From Daphnia carinata (taxonomy: Eukaryota > Arthropoda > Branchiopoda > Diplostraca > Daphniidae): 64,000 nucleotides of DNA. The stretch lies in the NCBI RefSeq assembly GCF_022539665.2, contig NC_081333.1, positions 3,658,001 to 3,722,000 on the forward strand, written 5' to 3'. The translations under genes and the position numbers were made by a program. The notes beneath the pieces were generated by a model. It worked only from the letters and a program-made list of their open reading frames with translations. It made no database searches and was not told where the DNA came from. This document shows positions 28,461 to 41,695 of this stretch, piece by piece (position 1 is the stretch's first letter; every line of letters starts with the position of its first letter).

Positions 28461-29228
28461 AACATGAGAAGGAAAACGAGAACGTGACAACTCCGTTACC
28501 TGGGACAACTACGGCGTGTCCGCAAGTACTTATCATCGTCCTTTTTTTTTCCCGCATTCCGCGTTCATTTGAAAACATTTCACGCGACCTACAAACACAT
28601 TCGCATTATTACTTCAATTTTTTTTGTCTCTTTGGTTGGTAATTGTCGTCCCTCTTTTCATTCTTGTAGCCTTTTTTGTTGTTTCACTCTCCCTTTTTTG
28701 TCATCATCCTTCGGTCCTTTCACAGGGAGGGAGGGGCATTTTTCTTGGTTTTTATTTTATCTCGCCGACTCTGCGACTGTCTCCCCGATATTTTTTTTTA
28801 TTTTGCTTTCCCGTTCACTGTCCCATAATTTTCCTTCAGCCATTCACTTAAAGGCGTGTTCTTTCTTTTGATTAAATAAATCAAAGGGTCGTACAGCCTT
28901 TTGTCGAAAGCAATTTTATTTGTCTCTCTCAATAGAACGAAGCGGTATGTATGATACACTCTGCAGTAAAAAGAAGTTTGAGAAATTCATGTTTTCAATT
29001 GACACTGTGTAAAACAATTATCGAATGTTGCTTTTAAAGAGGGAGCCGACCACCTCTGCGATGTTATTCTTCGAAAGCATCTCTAGTTCCGTCTTTTTAA
29101 ACAAGTTAAGGGCATTTTGAAATTTTACCTTTGAAGGTGGGAAAAGACGAGCACAATCTTTTTAAATATCAAAACTTAATCATCTAATTAAAGAAATGAG
29201 TTTGAAAAAAAAAAAATTCAACAAGTTC
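28461..29228. other. CARM1 3' UTR and convergent spacer
   Basis: T-rich sequence expected to be the CARM1 3' UTR; AATAAA at 28875-28880 is a good poly(A) signal. The remainder should be the 3' UTR of the minus-strand PH/actin-fold gene. No coding signal. Confidence 0.55.
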
Positions 29229-32200
29229 TTAAGGCTTCCATTTGCGAACGGTTTCAGCGCCATTGGTCCGCCATTCGTCTCGGCTGATTTTCGATTGCTC
29301 GTAGGTCGTTGAATTGCTCAGAACGCAAGCGCCAAGGAATGCGGCGTGATAGCGATACGGCGAAGCGTGAACCTGTGTGTCGTTAAAAATAATTGAATCA
29401 ATTGAGGTTTACGACGGGGAGCTTAGGGACGTTCTACAATACTTTAGGGATGAGATGCGACGGCGTGAGTCGATCTATTTCGGCTTCGAGCCGTTCTGGA
29501 AAGTTGGGCAGTAGGGTAACACCTCCACTTAGGAAAATACTGCGCACCATTTCCTTGCGGATGTCCACACTGCAATCCTGTAACATTTCAATTGAAAAAA
29601 AAACGATTTAGAATGATGTTTCAATAGATTTTGCTGCTTGTCTATTTACCTGAATGGCCTTGTGGACGAGTTTCTGGATTCCCGGGTTATCTAAACCCCA
29701 AGCTTCCGGATGGAAAAGACCTTCAGTCACCTGGAAACGGCCAATTTCAAGTGAAACTTCCCTGAAAAAAAAAAAAGAAGAGAACATTTAAATGACGTAA
29801 TGCTAACCTAAAATTCTTTATGAGTTCAAACTGACTCCCAAGGCAGTTGGCCGTTGCTGAACGGCTTTAGATCGACCGTGTCTCTGACGGACGACGGATC
29901 GCTCTTGGCTTTGCTCAATTCCGTGTGATAGGCGTTCGTGTCTGGACCTGCCACGTAAGCTAATTTCTCCAGTACATGGCGGATTAAATAAGATTCGACG
30001 TCGGTGAAAAGGGAGCAGCGCTGCTGGACGAGGAAGTGGCGCAGGTGGTCGACCAGTTGCTGGCCACCATAAGGCACCTGCGACGCACTCGACTCGAGCA
30101 TGTAGCCATCCATGATGGGCACAATGTCGATTCGGTCACCGATGTCCACCACAATGCCTGATGTCGAGTTGTACGACAACATACTCAAAACCGATTGGTG
30201 AGTCAGATTGACCGCTTGAAGACCGAAATCGTCAAACAGGAGACGGACCAGTTCCGCCTGGGTCGCATGGTTCAGGTGTTTTGGTACGCTCACCTACATT
30301 TTTTTTTTATCGATCAAATCATAATAATAAAAAAATATATAAACATTTAAGAATTGATTATCTAATAAATGCGGTTTTGCTTTTTATTCTTTCAAAATCT
30401 TTTAACCTGAATTCCGTAAGACGATGGCTCGATGTTCAGTTGCCTGAAGGCCGTCTGGATGAGTCCGGCCACGCCTTCCATATCCAACATAAACTGAAAG
30501 GACATTATTTAATTTTGATTACAACAATTTTCAAATATTCAATTATTGAAGGAAAGGGACAAAAAACAAATACCTTGGAAATTTTAGGGGAACGCAATGG
30601 ATGGGCGAGAGTGCTATTGGCTCGCACCTCGGGCAGAACGGCCTGTGTACCGAAAGCCACATAGTGACCGCTAGTTTTATCAACAGCAGCCACCGAGGGG
30701 AAGAACACCTGAGGTAGAGTGGCTAATTTCCCACAAGGAAAAATAAAATAAATCAATTTAAAAGAAAACAAAAACAATGTGTCAGTTTTCCCATTGGATT
30801 TCGTGATTGATTTCCACATGCGTTTATATTATTACCTTGGGCGGAGAGAATGCCGGCTCGGACGGACGATGAGCCTAAATCAAGAATGACAATGTCCTTG
30901 AATAATTTCGGTTCTTTCGGCATGGCTTGCGGTCGGACGTATGCGTGCAGCAAAGAATTTCCCTTGTAATTCACGTGGCTCAAAAGCGCCTGATACCAGC
31001 GATCCGCTTCCGCCTTCGTACTTCCTCTGACGACCATGTAATGTCCTTTCTATTTCATCCCAAGGAAAACAAAAACACATAAATAAATTCGACGATGTGA
31101 CATTCACGATGACACACGTACCCCGTCGTCGATGCTGATCATGTTGTTGTCGATTTCAACTTGGCCGCCAACCAACTGGAACACAATGTTGGGCTTTTCC
31201 GATTGGCTGTTCTGTAATGTTTCACGTCGGTCCAAAAATGAAATTGCGTTCCATGCTGTGGCTCATTTTGTTTTTTTAAATGAACAAATCGTCCTGAACG
31301 CGTACCTGGTGACAGTAAAGGTAGCCATCCTTGGCTTGGAAGAATCTGCGCTTCCAGGCGTTCCAAAACGTGGCTTTACGACGACCGGAAGGCAATTTAT
31401 CTAACGCTCCTTCGATGGCCACTGCAGCCGGATAATCTTTCCCATTCGCTTCATCGGGTATCAGCTCTTGAATTCGATACAAATCATCCAGCAGTGATGT
31501 CTAAAAAAAACAAAAAACAAATGCCTTTGAGTTAATTAATCGATTGATAGCGGGAAAATTCAAACTGACCGGGTTCCATTGGGCGGTTGAATGGCGTGGA
31601 CGGTACATGTCGTAGTCTTTGTCCTTGTCGTTCATATCGATCAGAATGATGGGCTGGATCAAACTGATCACCGACGATGAATGATCTTTTTTCGGTAAGT
31701 GTTCCAGCATGCTGGCCGACGAGTGATTGCCGCTGGATGAACTACCCGAACTGGCCTGGCCTGAGCTGCTGGCCGAGCTTATCGTGCTCGTAATTTCATC
31801 CAGGCTGCCGAGGCTGCTGCTCCGGCTGCGTTCGGCCTCCGTCGACGATGCCGAATCTTGCTGATGGAAGTTGCTGGTCGACTTCCATTTGCGGACGGAC
31901 GCAGCCGGATCTTTGACGCTGTCGCTCAATTTAACGGCGGCCCGGCCTTGTTTCAGTTTAACGTCACTCTGCAGCATTATGCTTTTCGATTCGAACTGGT
32001 TGCGCAACACTTTGACGGACGGCAGGAACTTCTTCATGCGGCGGATGGTTGAATTGTAATCCATGTTGTGATCCTTCGATGACTGCACGCTCACTAATTC
32101 ACGAACATTGGCCTGCAATTTTTCAAATGTAAATTTTAGGGAATTGATTTTTAATTTCTGGAATTCTACGAATTGAATTGAGCGGAGCGAAGGGGGGGGG

Positions 32201-35200
32201 GCTGTAGTTTAACTCTTACCGAAATGTATTTATAAAGCCGAATTTCCATTGGATTTAACAATTAGAGAAAGGGGACGATAAGAGAACAAAGTTGTTGCAT
32301 CTTTCGTTTCAATGATCACACTGGCCGTTTGATTGTTTTCATTTTTGATAGTGGTCAGTAATAATCTAGGTTGTTTTCACTTTGCAGAAAGAGTGTCAGG
32401 GGTGGAGAGTAAATGCTGCATTATTTTTATTTTTTATATATAATTCATTCAACCGGTCAAGCGACACGTAAATCGAGTGCGGCCATTTCTCTTCATGCGC
32501 AAGGACTATCTGGATCACGAACGGCCTCATTGTTTTTTTTTCCGCTTTGCACATCGTGAAACGTAAAAAGACAGGTAAACAGCAAGATGGCCGCCTCTGT
32601 TTCACCCCAATTATTTTCAAAACTTTTACTTCTTAAAAAGAATCTATTCTCTTTTTTTTTGCCAAACGCGATTTGAGAGTCAATGATAATGTGTTCACGT
32701 CTATTCAAATCTTTTTTTATTTGTTTTTATTTTTACCTCCCGATGTGAATTAATGCCGCGGGAAATGGTCTAGCCATCGCTTTTCATGGCAAGGATAAAC
32801 GAAACTAAACGTGAAAAAAAAAAAAAAATAAATAAATAAAAAAGGAGAACATCTGGCGCATCTTTGTAATAACGAAAACGTGTGAATCCAATTGAGAGAA
32901 ATAAAGAGAGGGGTGGACGTCGACGTGCTAACAACGCAAGCGTGACTCACGATGAGTACACAACACACTTTGGTTTAATTTTGTTGAGTGGGAGGGCCTT
33001 CGGGTTATTAACGTCAAATTCAATAGTGATTTGGCTGCGCATGGCTACGTGATATATTGTGCGATACGAGCACACGAGAACGCAAAGTTTGTTGACGCAG
33101 AGGACAGATGGCCCAAACCCGTGTTTTGCATAATTTCAAACGGAAGTCTGAGCAAACGTACGTTTTAAAATAATGATCAAAAAACAAAAGAACATGCTGC
33201 AATTGTTTACCTTTGTGGTTTTGTGACTGTTTCTCTGTCGCAGCGTTTCGCAATAAATTTCGATGCACCGATCCTTTTGAATCCGTTCCTCTTGAGCGGC
33301 CGGATCGCCTTCTTTAACTAGTTTTTTTACAAAAGATATATTTTAATATAAAACAAATGAAAACACAAATTTAAAAGACTGGAGGAGTTGATCGCTAAGA
33401 GTGCCGATGATGACTGGCACATTTTTCATGAAGATTCTTCCCTAGCATTTTTGGCGTTATTTTCATTTTTGTTTTTTTCGTTCAGAATCGTGAGAAAATC
33501 AGAAGAGAAAGCATTTTCCGATTCCGGAAAGACAACAATACAAGTAAAAAAAAAAAAAAGGAAGAAGGGGGGGGGGGGGGGGTGGATGAGGAAAAGTTTT
33601 GCTTCGATATACCCGAAAAAAAGTGCCAGACTTTTAAGTGCCGTGATTCTCATCCGGCACATCATTGGCAACCAGCCGTGAATTAAATAAAGATTTAATT
33701 TTTTTTTTTTCAAAAACGACTATGTTTTTCACAACAACAACGAAAAATTCCTCTCCCTTCCCAAACAAGAAAATGGAAATCAGAAAAAATTCGTCGTAAA
33801 AAAAAATATATTAGAATTCGATTTGATATGAATGACTATGTATAGTACCGGGTATAATGTCGTTCGTCTGTTGGAGTGGAACGGCTTCGTCGGTCGGCTC
33901 ACGAGGCGCTTTGTTTTTGCTGGTCGACTTGTTTCGGCTCTTCTTTTTCCTCGGCTGGATCACTGCGACATTCGAGTAGCAATTCTCCTCGGGCGATTCG
34001 ACCAGCCCAAGTACCTCTTGCGCTTCATCCTGTTCCTCTTCAGTGATAACGCCTAATCCTGATTTTTTTTTTTTTGTTTAAATCGTTCATAAAAGCCACG
34101 ACAAGAATGAAATCCCGTTAGAAGAAAGGAAATCAATTTTCTATATGTATGTGCGCGCATTGCAAGCAATAAACAGTTAGTTTCATATGAAGATGAGGGA
34201 CGAAGAAGAGCGTATTTGTTTTTCGCATGGTGGGGATCGTATACCTTTAGGGGAATCGAGTTCTGTGCCGATGCCTTCGTCGGGCGATGATCCCGACCGC
34301 AGTTCAGTTAGTCCGTCGTCGATATCATGGTCTTTTTTTTTCGAGAGGACAAAAGCCAAAAAAAAAAAATGTAGATATTAAAAATCAAATAGAAAAAACG
34401 GTGTTTTTCACGTATTCACGCATGTGGTTTAAAAAGCCTCCCCCCCCCCTCAGGTGATTAGTTTGATTCATAATCATGTTTCAACGAACTCATAAGCAGC
34501 AGATGCTGTTTTTGATGCACAACCGACAACAAGAAGGAAGGAGTGCTGACCGCTGGATGTGCTGTCGCAGCCCCGACAGCAATAAAACTTGGTATATTAT
34601 TAAAAGTAGAAGAAGAAGAAGAAGAAGAAGAAGAAGCAGTTCAACGAACCGAAAACTACTGGCCAACGACCCCGCCTCTTCAGCCCGCTTACTGCACCAC
34701 TAACCGGCCAGAAACGTATCTCTTTTCAGTTCTTTTTCTCAGCCAAAAAGATTTAGCGTCAGCTTGTTTCGAAATCTCGTAAATCATTCAAAATATGCTG
34801 ATCTTCCATTTTTTTTTAAGAACTAGTTTAACAATGTTTCAAGTCAGAAAGATGAAACAACCTTACCCGGAGATTGATCGCCGTCCAGCGAATCGGCGTC
34901 GCAATGATGGAGGTGCTTGCGGCTGGCGTTGAGCAGCAGACGGGCAGAGAGCGGGATCAAGCCTTTAGGGTAGTCGTAATCACTGTCCAGAGGCAGATTG
35001 TTGTTGTTGTTGACGTGGTTGAGGTTGTTGCCGCCAATTCGTGGCTGATCATAGATATTGGTGGCAGATGAACGAGGAATGTCGTAAGTACGGATGTTGA
35101 GGTATGTGTGATCGTCATCGTCTCCCTCGTCGATGGCATGCACGTCGTGATGATCGTCGAACGTCACATTCTGATAGTGCGATTGTACCACCAGCGAAGC

Positions 35201-35873
35201 CTTTTTGCTCTTGCCTTTGCGCACGGGCTTGTCGTAACTGTAACGAATCAAATGTTTTGCATGCCAATGACATTGGAGGTTTCGCTGTTGTTCCGTCTTC
35301 CTTTGCGTATGACGGGGCTTAACAATAAACCGCTAAAACTATCGTCATTCGATATTCGTTGTTCCGAGCGTCGATGATTGTGCGGGATATCAGGACGTGG
35401 GGAGGGCATGATCAATCAATAGACCTTGAAATGCGGTCTCACTTTTTTAGCTTTTGATTTTGTTTTTTAGAGAAGATTAAATTGCGGTGGGGATTGAAAT
35501 ACAAGAAGCACTTTCATTGTGGAGTGGAAATTCAATTCTTTTGAATTTCGAATTGAAAAAAAAAAATCGAAATTCGTTTAACTTACATGTCGTCCATGTT
35601 CTGGTAAACTGCGCGGCTGTCGATGTTCTGGTAAGTGTTATCGCCGGCGGGCTCTCCTCGCGGTTTGACGACATCGTAAAGATGATCTTCCTCACTGACT
35701 CCGTGCAGCGATTCGGCTATGTTGCGAGGCTGATCGTAAAGGTAGGCGTCTTGCTGATGATTAGCGACATCCGAAGCAGCGCTGCACGACGAAGATGATC
35801 GACGACTTTTGCTTCCGGCAGGTCTCTTTTTCCTCGTCTTCGGCGGACCACTCGACTCCGTACTGACCACCAT
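29229..35873 (-). CDS. Tyr-motif scaffold with PH domain and actin-related fold
   Basis: I do not know this protein by name. Exons: 35587-35873, 34867-35237, 34245-34331, 33849-34058, 33211-33317, 31570-32112, 31306-31500, 31122-31211, 30836-31049, 30574-30722, 30407-30493, 29836-30293, 29650-29761, 29443-29577, 29229-29372; 1062 aa in one frame. Residues 1-220 carry ten tyrosine motifs: YDQP, YDVV, YQNI, YQNM, YDKP, YQNV, YLNI, YDIP, YDQP, YDYP. An acidic and Ser-rich disordered part follows (to about 535). A PH domain spans about 574-656 (FWNAWKRRFFQAKDGYLYC ... EADRWYQALL). The actin fold runs from about 680 to the end: phosphate loop 1 is VILDLGSSSVRAG, loop 2 is GIVVDIGDRIDIVPI, the adenosine motif is FLSGGVTLLPNFPERLEAEI and the closing strand is YRYHAAFLGACVL. 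I infer a membrane-recruited, phosphotyrosine-docking Arp. The weakest junction is the acceptor at 34331, which follows nine A residues. Confidence 0.85.
33569..33586. repeat. Poly-G run in an intron
   Basis: About 18 consecutive G directly after a poly-A/GAA-rich run, within the 33318-33848 intron of the PH/actin-fold gene. On the transcribed strand it is poly-C. Confidence 0.9.
34606..34636. repeat. (AGA)n microsatellite in an intron
   Basis: Ten or so AGA/GAA units inside the 34332-34866 intron of the PH/actin-fold gene. Confidence 0.9.
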
Positions 35874-38800
35874 TTTGTTTTTTGTTTTCTCTTTCTATCT
35901 AGTCTAATGCCAATAATCTGGACAAAAAAAAAAACAGATAAAAAAATAAAAAAGGAGTCCGTGTACAGTTCCCTGATGCAGATGAAAATGGCAAGAATTC
36001 ACGCGCACAGTGCGACAACGGTAAAATCCGCGAGTGGAATGATCTGTCTGCTGCCGGATAATTTGCCGGATGAGTGCCCGCGGAAATAACCACGGCTCTT
36101 TTTTTTTCTTCTTACCATCAGGCCATCTTCCTTTTGCTATTTTTATTAGCCATATTATTATTTTTTCTTTTGTTTTTTTTTTCCCTTTTTAGTGGCAAAA
36201 GAACAACTGCGGTCGAATTCCGTTATATTTGCATTTGCCTTCGCCATCCGGCAGCGAGAGACATTCCGTGATCGCACATCTTTTCCATCATTTTCCCCAA
36301 TGCGAAACGAAATAGAAAGAAAAAGGAAAAGAACGAGGAAAGGGATTGATCGTAAAACGTGATTGGACTATCGAGCGCATTAAACTTGCGCTTCTGTCTG
36401 CGTGCGTGTGGTAAATGTGCGAAAAATCTGCAGTTGGCTTCCAGCTTTTTAATTTGTTGAATTTTTTTCCCACAGACGATGTTTTACAAGAATCCCAGCT
36501 ATTTAATTGTGTACGTTTGTTTCAATTGCAAATTGCTTCCGTTGTTTCTAATCGAATCTGATGCGCACGCACCTCTTCTTCTTTTAATATCCTTGTTTTA
36601 ATTGCACAAGTTTCGGCGGTGATTCATTAAGCATGACATTGTGTAGAAGGTCGAGTTTTTTTTAAATCAAATGGGACGTGGCGTGATTTGAATATTAATC
36701 AATTCTGTTCGAATTTCGGATGAATTGTCAATGCCATTTCGTGAGAAACTTGAACCAATTTTCACTACGTCCAATCACGCTAGCCACACACTCGTGTTTT
36801 TTTGTTTTGTTTTTTTGTTTTCAAAGACAATTCGCTGAACCGTGTCGAGCTGATTTGAACCGGAAATAATTTTTTTTTTCTTTCTTCGAGTGGAACGGAG
36901 TCGTGTATAATTATCCGCTATTGTGTCGCTGTCTCTACTACACCTGCACCCCTTCGTGTCAAAGAACATACGGAGGGACTATGTCTCCATTTCTTTGTCT
37001 CCCATTGCCCCGTTCGCCAGCTTGAAGAAGAAAAAAAAAAACCGCACCTGGAAACGTCGCACACACATTTTCGAAAAAGCGCATGTATATTCCCTTTGAA
37101 AATAATGGAAGACTTCCTGTTATTTCCATCCTCCCCCCTCCCTTCTTCTTCCCTGTTTCAACCACTCTTTCTTTTGTCTGACAGTTTGCCTGTCCAGCTT
37201 TCCTTATCCATCCTCATTCACTTTTTTTTTGTATTTCTTTATTTGTTTCAAACTTTCATTAAAACTAATTTAAAAATCAATCAAAAAGGTAATGGTATTT
37301 TACCTGTCCGTTGGTGTCGCTTCCGTCAACTTCCTTTAATTAATCGAAGAATGATTCACTTAAAAAAAACAAATCACCATTGGCACTAAAAAAATCGAAA
37401 TCGTTCGAATAACAGCCTGTAGTGACGTAATTAACAAAAAGTATCTTCTTCGAGACAAAACCAAATGCGCGTCCTATCACGAGCAAAGCCGTAGGTGAAC
37501 TGAACGGTCGCTTCCAACGCACGGCGCAGGTAGCATCGACACGCACGCAAACACTGTGTTTTTTTTTTTTGTTTACTGTCTGTGTCTGTGTCTCTTCCCT
37601 TGAGTTGGGTGGGCCTGTGGCACAGGTGCTAGTCACGTGACTGTTTCGGCTGACTCTAGAGCAATCCTGTGTGCGACGATAACTATCCGAAAAGCAATGT
37701 CAGCTGGCTTTCTGCCCGCCTTCGAAATAGTTCCGACAGCAGCCATTGTTCTCGTCGTTTGTCTTCTACCATTCTTCTTTTAATAATATTAAAAAAAAAA
37801 GAAAAGGCAGGGAATAATAATGTGTGGATCCCTTAGGAAAAAAACAAAAGAATATAGACGAACACGCACGAGCAATTGCGCAGAAGCGGAGGATGAAATG
37901 AATTTTTGAAGATCGGATGTCGTTTGAAATTGGGCCTTTTTTTTCTCTTCATCTTGCTATGATCTGTAATAAATAAACATGAAACGGTTAGTTGTTTTGG
38001 GGGGGCCAATCATCGCTGTTGGAAATTTCCCTGGTAAGTGCCGCTATTTACATGTACGTAGTGACGTATCTTATTATTTTTTTATTTGGTCACGGTGGAC
38101 AGAAGAGGTTCACGCAGTATTGACGATGAGAACAACATTTTTATAGGAGGCGCGTTTGGAATGGGTGTTTTCCTGCTTTTGTTTCTCTGTGAAATCTCTG
38201 AAAACAATTTCCTCCCCCTTTAACGCAGTGCAACAATCAACGGTACACTGACTCCGAGTGGCATGCCAAAGGCTCCCTTCCAACTATCGTTTTTTTCCCC
38301 AACTTGCACGTATACTTATTATAAACTAAACAATTTATTTGCGATTTGAACTGTTAAGAGAAAAAAAAATGGCGTTCTTTAACCCCGGACTTGGGGAGGT
38401 TACCATTCATTATTCATAAATTATCATTAATATGTATTTTTTTAAACCTTTAATTATGTTAGATCAGGTACATTTTTACCCCCTGAAAAATTGTATTCAT
38501 TCTTCCACAATCATTTTCCGTACTTCGTCCCTTCTTCGGAAATTTTTTGAAAGTGCCGATTGTAGTGCATGGTAACATAAAAAAAAAAGGCTGAGTGTTT
38601 AGGCACCACCGTTTCCCATAATGAAGATTACATAATAGGGAAACTGAACGGCATTTAACGAAGGGATAATTACGGCAAAAACAATCACACATTTTTTCGT
38701 TTTGAAAAAACGGAACTCTTTATATGCGGCGCGCGTCCATTATTCGTAATGAACAACTGCTGCTGCCTTCCGAATCAACACTTACAAACAAAAAGCTTAA

Positions 38801-41695
38801 AAGGAAAAAATAAAAACGATTCTTTTCGCGCGAGCAAGATTCTCTCATGTTCCACCGGTTCTACATTTCGCGTGAGATTTGATCATCAAATTGATGAAAA
38901 ACTCCCAAACTCGCCATTCCCCCCCCCCCCCCCCCCCCGTGGTTTCCCAACATCATCACCTGTTTCTTTGTTTTTCTTATATAGAAAATGCTAGCTAGAG
39001 CGGATGTCTGTCGTCAATGACAACCGTCTATAGCATCATTTTATTTTTCCGGAGAAATGTCAACAACAAAAGAGCCGGAACTAGAGAGGGTGTGCATGAC
39101 CGTGACTGTCCAGTTCCCTTTCGTTATACAAGGAAAAATGGTAACACAAAACATTGATTCATAATGTATCGAGCTTAGTCCGTGACGTCACTCTGTGCTC
39201 CGGATATTGGAGCTTATTTGCATTTCTCGTTCAAGTGCAAATTGTATACAAACGTGTGTTGATGGTAATGCAAATGGATAGTGGAGGTAGTAACGTTATA
39301 AAGGAACTCACGATCAACTATAGACTAGCCTTTAAATTATACAGTCCGTGAGAGTTAAAAGGGAATTTTAGCTTCTCACCTTGATGTGGGGACGAATACA
39401 TAAAGCGTTTGATACGTGTCCTCGATCACCCTAGTGAAAGCTCGGACCGTCTTTATAATTTGTTTTTTTTTTCTCGTGTCTTGAATAAAATAAAAAGGGC
39501 CTTTTTAACTATTATGTAATGGTGTGTCTCCCATATTAATCTTTAGGTTCGTCCTCAATGGCCGGCGTGAACAAAATTTTATTTACGTCGTTTATTTGTT
39601 TGTCTTAAAAGATGGGAGCGTATGAAGAGACATGGTGAGAAAATACTATTTTTTAAAAAAAAAATTTTATATATATTTTTTTTGTTTTGTTTTAAACATC
39701 GGCACTTGCTCGACCATTACAATCGGCCACAACTGTGATTGATTGTGTTAAACGTTTTTGTTCAGCGCCTCGTGTAAGCTGTCGGTTGAACCCCCGACTG
39801 AGTTGGCGGAACTAACTGTTGGCAAGAATATCTTACGAAACAATAAAAAAAATAAGAATTTGGACAATGAATGAACGTTAACTTTATTCACGTTAACTTG
39901 TTCTATTCAGTTCAGTTGCGCTCTTGAATTTGTCTGTGAATTCTCGAGGTATTTTTCAGCACAAAAAAAAATAAAAAGATTTGCATATACAATAGCATGA
40001 AATGTCATCGAATCGTTTCCTGTCATGGCTGACCAGCTGAACAAATTATCATCTACAATGTATTGATTTCCTCGGGACAATTTTTGAACGTTGCAAAAAA
40101 ACGTTCCGGAATTCCACTTGGCTGATCGTTGACGTATCTGCGATTCATTGACAGTTTCAAGGCCCAACGTTCCACGCACAAGAAGAATCAAACCGGATAA
40201 ATGTATAAATCCTGATTCTGTTCAGATATAAAATATTTTTTTAAAAAGATTTATTCAGATGTAGAGTTAAGCAGTGCGTGAAGGTGATGAAAACACCAAG
40301 GCTACATGCTGATTGTTATATCTGTGCGGGTTCTATAACCTGTGGATTGGATCGTACCGCAGATTGAGTACAATTCTCTTGATTTTGAATTTGATTTATT
40401 TCAAATCGCATTGATCAAACTGACATTGGTGCGATATTTTAAGCGTTAGGACTGTGGTATTTTTTACAAAACATTGCGGCGTTCAATTTGGCTATTGGGA
40501 CCCTCAGGTTGTCGATTACGTAACCCACCTTTAGGTAAGTCGCAGCTTACCACACCTTACATCAAGAGTGTATGGCAGAATTTTCTTGATTTTCTTTCAG
40601 ATTTTTGTTTATCGTAGTTGCCTTGAAATGTTCCATTTGGTTGTGTTTATTGCCGGCTACACGTTTCCACATGCAAATTTTGGCAACCTTTCAACGATCG
40701 TGTAATTGTGTGCGAACTGCCGTAACTCATTGCTATAATAGTCTGTGCAATAAAATTTGATGACGAAACGCTTAAAGTTGTTTAGAAATGTATTTAAAGA
40801 ATAACTGTTGAGTGTTAAAAATTGAGAATTGTTTTCCGGTAATGTTCGCAAACTTAAATTGCGTTCCATGACGTTTGCCTTCCTTCGGTGAGTAAGTGAA
40901 GCTTAAACTTCTCTCTGACGTCAGTAAGATTTGATGCTTTTCTCTGGGCTATATTTTAACATATTAAGCATTAAGTTAAATACAACATGGTCTTTGGGCA
41001 GTTCTTGAGTAAAAAATGTATATATTCAAGGACGGTAGAGTAGCTGGGACAAGCGCATCTGAAAGGCATTTGTATCTTCGTGGCTGACAAATACTTGGCT
41101 TAATTAGGTTCCTATTTCGATTTTTCATCGTTCAGTGTGATCCTGTAGAAAACAAAACGCTATTCACGGTTGAGCGGCGTCGGGGACTTCCCCCTAGGCC
41201 CTGCCCGTGCTCGTTTTTGGTCCGTAGATCGAGGCGGAAGAAAGACACGACGTTCAGCGTGACGTAAAGGCTACGTCGCCATTGAGCTACTCTGCGTAGG
41301 GGGTACGGTATTTCGACTCCAGGATGAGACGTTTCCCAGGAACCACTGAGGAACCGTCCCAACTCAGTTTCGTTTCATAAAACGGAAAGAACCGATGGCG
41401 GTGTGAATCGGGTTCGGTACGCACCCTACCGTTGGCATACTAAATTATGTTCCATTTTATAAACTAAAGGAACTTCCAACGAAACTTCGTCAGCACATCC
41501 ACAGCTCCAACTGCACATTAATTCAACATCAGTGGACTCACCTGAACAGTTGTCGGACCTTATGTTTTGGATGCAATAGGAGTTTTTTGGGTTTTTCCCT
41601 TACAAGTGAAAGTAAAATATATCGCAGCACAAGCCGATGCGCAGCGTAGTCTATGACGATCTAACCGACGAAGTAGTTTGCATTATTTTAAGAAG
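35874..41695. other. 5.8-kb stretch without recognised genes
   Basis: A/T-rich with many A and T runs, a poly-C tract at about 38919-38938 and a perfect TGACGTCA (CRE-type) at about 39183. The left part should contain the promoter and possible 5' UTR exons of the PH/actin-fold gene; the right end precedes the FkbM gene. Open frames here are short and low in complexity. The 80-bp repeat at 41161-41240 lies near its right end. Confidence 0.5.
41161..41240 (+). repeat. 80-bp inverted repeat, left copy
   Basis: Starts TATTCACGGTTGAGCG and ends CGAGGCGGAAG. It matches the reverse complement of 49881-49960 with four differences in 80 bases; similarity ends sharply on both sides. Confidence 0.9.

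Noticed and set aside
39175-39195. TGACGTCA as a CREB-regulated promoter
   Set aside because: A single 8-bp palindrome far from any start codon is not enough evidence.
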